From Firmicutes bacterium CAG:822 (GTDB lineage Bacteria; Bacillota_I; Bacilli_A; RF39; UBA660), in NCBI GenBank assembly GCA_000432855.1, contig HF990842.1:1-8057 (forward strand): a stretch of DNA of 8,057 nt, in the 5' to 3' direction. The position numbers were made by a program, and so were the translations under genes. Shown piece by piece: positions 5,330-8,057 of this stretch. Below the pieces are notes generated by a model. The model had not been told where the DNA came from. It ran no database searches and saw only the letters and a list, made by a program, of their open reading frames with translations. Numbering within the stretch: the first letter of the stretch is position 1; every line of letters begins with the position of its first letter.

Positions 5330-5563
5330 ATGCTGAAGGATTTGCGCACATACATTCTCGAAAACGAATTTAAGATAAATATTTTAATAGGAAAAATTGA
5401 TATTGTAAATTATATTGAGATCGACCACTTTGATGACACTAAAATTATGGTAAGATATGAAAAAGGATTAGTCGTAATTAAAGGAGAAAATTTAACCATT
5501 TCCAAATTACTTAATGATGAACTGTTGATACTTGGAAAAATAAAATCGTTTGAATTTAAATGA
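5330..5563 (+). CDS. yqfC: Sporulation protein YqfC (YabP/YqfC family)
   Basis: This 77-residue, beta-rich protein has the YabP/YqfC family repeat of strand pairs: INILIGKIDIVNYIEI, DTKIMVRYEKGLVVIKGENLTI, then ELLILGKIKSFEF at the end. The family is confined to sporulating Firmicutes and their relatives. In B. subtilis yqfC is expressed in the mother cell under sigma-E and lies next to yqfD; its biochemical role is not known. The start at 5330 is preferred over the in-frame ATG 5318, because GGTGAT (5321-5326) sits just upstream of 5330 and the 5318 start would fall within the hairpin. The stop overlaps the yqfD start (ATGA), indicating translational coupling. Translation is likely controlled by the hairpin covering its ribosome binding site. 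Confidence 0.82.
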   Translation: MLKDLRTYILENEFKINILIGKIDIVNYIEIDHFDDTKIMVRYEKGLVVIKGENLTISKLLNDELLILGKIKSFEFK

Positions 5564-6708
5564 TTGAAAAATTAATTAGTAAAATCTCCTTAAATATTAA
5601 AGGAAAAAACATCAATAGATTCATCAAAAAACTAAGAACTAAAAGAATTGAAATATTATCTTTAAAATATAAAAATCCTAATGAAGCTGATATTATCATC
5701 TATAAAAAAGATTATGAAACCGTTTTAAAAATAAAAAGTATTTATGATGTGACAGAATTAGATGTTTTTGGTTTGATTAAAATCAAAAGAAAAATAAAAA
5801 TATCTAAACACCTAATTATTTTGACTATAATTGCTTTTGCTATATTTTTATTTTTCACCCATGTTATTTTTGATGTCGAAGTTATTCATTCCAATAAAGA
5901 TATTAGAAATTTGCTCTTAAATGAATTAAAAGCGGAAGGTATAAAAAAACTATCATTTAAAAAATCATATAATGAAATAAGTAAAATAAAAGAAAAAATT
6001 TTAAATAAATATCCTGATAAAATAGAATGGCTAGAAATTGAAGAAATCGGCACTAAATATACCGTTAGGGTTGAAGAGCGAACCATTGTCAAAGAAGATG
6101 AAAGTAATACTCCAAGAAATATTATTGCCGCCAAAGATGGCGTTTTAAAAAAAGTAATTGCTGAAAAAGGTGATATTGTTAAAGACATGAATGATTATGT
6201 TAAAAAAGGCGATATGATCGTTAATGGAGAATTAATATTTAATGAAAAAGTTACCGGAAAAGTAAGAGCCGAAGGCAAAGCTTATGCCGAAGTTTGGTAT
6301 GTAACCAAAACAGAATATCCTTTTGCTACATACACTGAAACTGAAACTGGTAAAACTAAAGAAGTTTATGCTATTAAATTTTTAAATCATACCTTTGAAT
6401 TTACTTTACACAAATTTAAAACTAAAAAAATAGAAGAAGAGGATATTGTTAAACATCCATTAATTCCTCTTAAATTAGTCAAACAAAAGCAAAAAGAAAC
6501 CAAAGTAACCGATCAAATCTTAACTGTTGAAGAAGCTATTAATAAAGCTAAGGAAAAAGCCGAAAATGACATCAAAAAGAACTTATCAAAAGATGAATAT
6601 ATTATTAGAAGCAAATATTTGAAAAGTACCGTAAAAGAGAGTATAGTAGAAGTGGAAATGTTTTTTGCGGTATATGAAGACATTACCGACTATGCAGAAA
6701 TTGGGTGA
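5560..6708 (+). CDS. yqfD: Sporulation protein YqfD
   Basis: This 382-residue protein has the length and layout of the YqfD family (about 400 residues in B. subtilis). An N-terminal domain of about 83 residues is followed by one membrane helix (about 85-105) and a large extracytoplasmic part. The segment after the helix, FDVEVIHSNKDIRNLLLNEL, then the WLEIEEIGTKYTVRVEERT region, resembles small POTRA-like folds, an impression only. Next comes the family's conserved stretch NIIAAKDGVLKKVIAEKGD with the paired VKKGDMIVNGELIF, then a Thr/Tyr/Phe-rich strand region. In B. subtilis yqfD is a sporulation gene of the mother-cell sigma-E regulon. No ribosome binding site precedes ATG 5560, so translation probably depends on ribosomes finishing yqfC through the ATGA overlap. 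If the yqfC site is hidden, yqfD should be silenced too. Confidence 0.88.
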   Translation: MIEKLISKISLNIKGKNINRFIKKLRTKRIEILSLKYKNPNEADIIIYKKDYETVLKIKSIYDVTELDVFGLIKIKRKIKISKHLIILTIIAFAIFLFFTHVIFDVEVIHSNKDIRNLLLNELKAEGIKKLSFKKSYNEISKIKEKILNKYPDKIEWLEIEEIGTKYTVRVEERTIVKEDESNTPRNIIAAKDGVLKKVIAEKGDIVKDMNDYVKKGDMIVNGELIFNEKVTGKVRAEGKAYAEVWYVTKTEYPFATYTETETGKTKEVYAIKFLNHTFEFTLHKFKTKKIEEEDIVKHPLIPLKLVKQKQKETKVTDQILTVEEAINKAKEKAENDIKKNLSKDEYIIRSKYLKSTVKESIVEVEMFFAVYEDITDYAEIG

Positions 6709-6713
6709 TGTAT

Positions 6714-7325
6714 ATGATTCGGCAAAGCTTACTCGAAATTTTCGGACAGGTTTGGCCAACCATTTTAATTAGTAGTGTGATTGCTATTAGTATGCGCACC
6801 GTTTATTTAATCAAAAATAAACAAAAAATCGTTTTTTATCGTGAACTTTTAGCTCTCATATTCATAATTTACGTTTTATGTTTATTCTATGTTGTAACCT
6901 TCCAAGATGTTGGATGGTCAAGTTCTAATTTCATACCTTTCAAAGAGATGTTTAGGTATGACTTTGGTAGTAGATTATTTATTAAAAATGTCCTCGGCAA
7001 TATTATCATGTTTGCTCCTTATGGCTTTTTTGTATCTTATTACTTGCACCTAAAAAAGCCTTGGTCCGCTTTTTTACTAATTTTACTAGTATCGGCCTCT
7101 ATTGAAACAACCCAACTATTAATTGGTAGAGTCTTTGATATCGATGATATTATCTTAAACGTCATCGGCGGAATGATTGGCTTTCTCATTTATAAATTTT
7201 TGGATTTAATCAATGACCACCTACCGGAAGTGTTGAAAAATCCTATTGTTTATAATATAATTATAGTGTTGTGTACTGTTCTTATGGCCATGTACATGCT
7301 TAATTTAATAGAATTAGGAGTGTAG
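6714..7325 (+). CDS. VanZ family membrane protein
   Basis: This protein of about 203 residues has roughly six hydrophobic segments and the VanZ family signatures: FIPFKEMF before the third helix, NVLGNIIMFAPYGFF, then SASIETTQLLIGRVFDIDDIILNVIGG. VanZ-like proteins are polytopic membrane proteins; the founding member raises teicoplanin resistance, and the general function is unknown. The start is uncertain: GTG 6705, ATG 6708 (overlapping the yqfD stop as TGATG) and ATG 6714 are in one frame. I prefer 6714, because GGTGAT (6704-6709) lies four bases upstream in the pattern seen at other starts here. It sits between yqfD and ybeY where B. subtilis has phoH and pgpH, so it is an insertion or replacement. 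A resistance role should not be assumed. Confidence 0.82.
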   Translation: MIRQSLLEIFGQVWPTILISSVIAISMRTVYLIKNKQKIVFYRELLALIFIIYVLCLFYVVTFQDVGWSSSNFIPFKEMFRYDFGSRLFIKNVLGNIIMFAPYGFFVSYYLHLKKPWSAFLLILLVSASIETTQLLIGRVFDIDDIILNVIGGMIGFLIYKFLDLINDHLPEVLKNPIVYNIIIVLCTVLMAMYMLNLIELGV

Positions 7326-7327
7326 TA

Positions 7328-7774
7328 ATGAATAACTTTGAAATATTCAATGAAACCGATGAAAACATCGATTTAGAAGAAGAAAAGAAAATAATTGAAT
7401 TTGCTTTAAAACATGAAAATTTAACTAATGTTACTTTTAATGTAATATTTGTGGGTAGTGAAAAAATAAGAGAACTAAATAGAGATTACCGGGGAATAGA
7501 TAGAGAAACAGATGTTATTAGTTTTGCTCTGGAAGATGGCGAAGCTAATATAAACTTTGAATTTGGAAGACTCTTAGGTGATATTTATATATGTGTACCA
7601 AAAATGAAAGCACAAGCTGAAGAATATGGTCATAGTGTCACTAGAGAAATGGGCTTTTTAACCGTTCATGGATTACTTCATTTGCTAGGATATGATCACA
7701 TGACTAAAGAAGAAGAAAAAGTAATGTTTACTAAGCAGGAGGAGATTTTAGATGCCTACGGTCTCAAGAGATGA
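7328..7774 (+). CDS. ybeY: Endoribonuclease YbeY (16S rRNA maturation)
   Basis: This 148-residue protein is of normal family length, with the zinc-binding motif HGLLHLLGYDH (His114, His118, His124) and the conserved segment NRDYRGIDRETDVISFAL (51-68) containing Arg59. The family is a metal-dependent endoribonuclease that takes part in 3' maturation of 16S rRNA and in ribosome quality control; it acts in the cytosol. AGGAG (7316-7320) lies seven bases before ATG, so it can be translated independently of the VanZ gene that ends two bases earlier. Its last 23 bases overlap the start of dgkA, and the dgkA ribosome binding site lies inside the ybeY coding region. No key residue appears to be missing. 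Housekeeping genes such as this need expression in growing cells, which bears on the regulation upstream. Confidence 0.95.
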   Translation: MNNFEIFNETDENIDLEEEKKIIEFALKHENLTNVTFNVIFVGSEKIRELNRDYRGIDRETDVISFALEDGEANINFEFGRLLGDIYICVPKMKAQAEEYGHSVTREMGFLTVHGLLHLLGYDHMTKEEEKVMFTKQEEILDAYGLKR

Positions 7775-8057
7775 TTTAAAAAAGAAAGGTTTACATAGAT
7801 TAGTCAAAAGTTTTACCTATGCTTTTGATGGATTAAAATATGCTTTCAAATATGAACAAAATATCTTAGTCCACACCTTAGCTACCATTTTAGTAATCAT
7901 TGCTGGAATCTTCCTTAAAATATCCTTAACAGAATGGCTTGTTCTAGCCTTAATAATTGGTTTAGTTATCGCAACTGAACTTATCAATACTAGTATCGAA
8001 GCCACAATTGACCTAATCACTAAAGACGTTCATCCACTTGCCAAAATAGCCAAAGAT
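7752..8057 (+). CDS. dgkA: Diacylglycerol/undecaprenol kinase, cut by window end
   Basis: An open frame runs to the last base, giving 102 residues; the family is about 120-130 residues long, so the C-terminal helix is missing. The N-terminal amphipathic segment ends in YAFDGLKYAFKYEQN, with Glu35 matching the metal-binding Glu28 of E. coli DgkA. Two membrane helices follow (about 39-56 and 62-80), with the signature ELINTSIEATID: Glu76, Asn79 and Glu83 match E. coli Glu69, Asn72 and Glu76 with identical spacing. The segment HPLAKIAKD at the end is also typical. Gram-positive members phosphorylate undecaprenol rather than diacylglycerol, feeding the lipid carrier for wall synthesis. The start ATG 7752 is supported by AGGAGGAGAT (7737-7746) and lies inside ybeY, in another frame. 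Coupled translation with ybeY is likely. Confidence 0.93.
   Translation, partial: MPTVSRDDLKKKGLHRLVKSFTYAFDGLKYAFKYEQNILVHTLATILVIIAGIFLKISLTEWLVLALIIGLVIATELINTSIEATIDLITKDVHPLAKIAKD

Noticed and set aside
1..8057. CRISPR array, tRNA or rRNA gene, insertion sequence, prophage or defence genes
   Set aside because: No spaced repeats, cloverleaf-like sequence, transposase or known defence protein was seen. The window looks like core chromosome with one small accessory-like operon at its start.

Overview
The window is a strongly AT-rich, gene-dense stretch from a low-GC Firmicutes (Bacilli-like) bacterium. The best guess is one of the uncultured gut lineages near Erysipelotrichales/RF39, but this is inference from gene content and composition. 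Several genes end at TGA at the expected family length and Trp is read from TGG, so the standard bacterial code applies and the Mycoplasma/Spiroplasma code does not. All genes lie on the + strand, in three or four transcription units. The units are separated by short Rho-independent terminators and start from compact promoters.

Unit 1 (about 53-1769) follows a terminator of an unseen upstream gene. A TTGACA-N17-TATACT promoter carries a CCCTAGGG-centred CsoR-type operator inside its spacer. It drives a copper-type CsoR repressor with the Cys-His-Cys site, a membrane-anchored thioredoxin-fold protein (CPWC), and a stand-alone B3/B4 tRNA-binding-domain protein. The known copper exporter or chaperone cargo is absent, so the combination is unusual.

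Unit 2 (about 1900-3789) has an extended -10 promoter, a DUF1292 protein, and a 505-residue Glu/Lys-rich coiled-coil protein that I do not recognise. It ends at a clear terminator.

Unit 3 (about 3791-5191) is a short NfeD protein followed by a stomatin/paraslipin-type SPFH protein, a classic membrane-microdomain pair. The terminator hairpin begins inside the last codons of the SPFH gene.

Unit 4 (about 5190-8057, running off the end) is yqfC-yqfD-VanZ family-ybeY-dgkA, all overlapping or a few bases apart. The order NfeD-SPFH-yqfC-yqfD-...-ybeY-dgkA recalls the Bacillus subtilis yqeZ-floA-yqfB-yqfC-yqfD-phoH-pgpH-ybeY-dgkA cluster. Here the SPFH protein is of the other (QmcA-like) type, and a VanZ gene sits where phoH and pgpH would be. 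YqfC and YqfD are sporulation-associated, while YbeY (rRNA maturation) and DgkA (lipid kinase) are housekeeping.

The most interesting site is just before yqfC. A 10-bp hairpin would bury the yqfC ribosome binding site in any long transcript. A sigma-E-like promoter overlapping the same hairpin would start a short transcript that lacks the left arm. This could let one operon express housekeeping genes from the long RNA and sporulation genes only from the short RNA. A 15-codon Tyr-rich mini-ORF with its own ribosome binding site lies just upstream.
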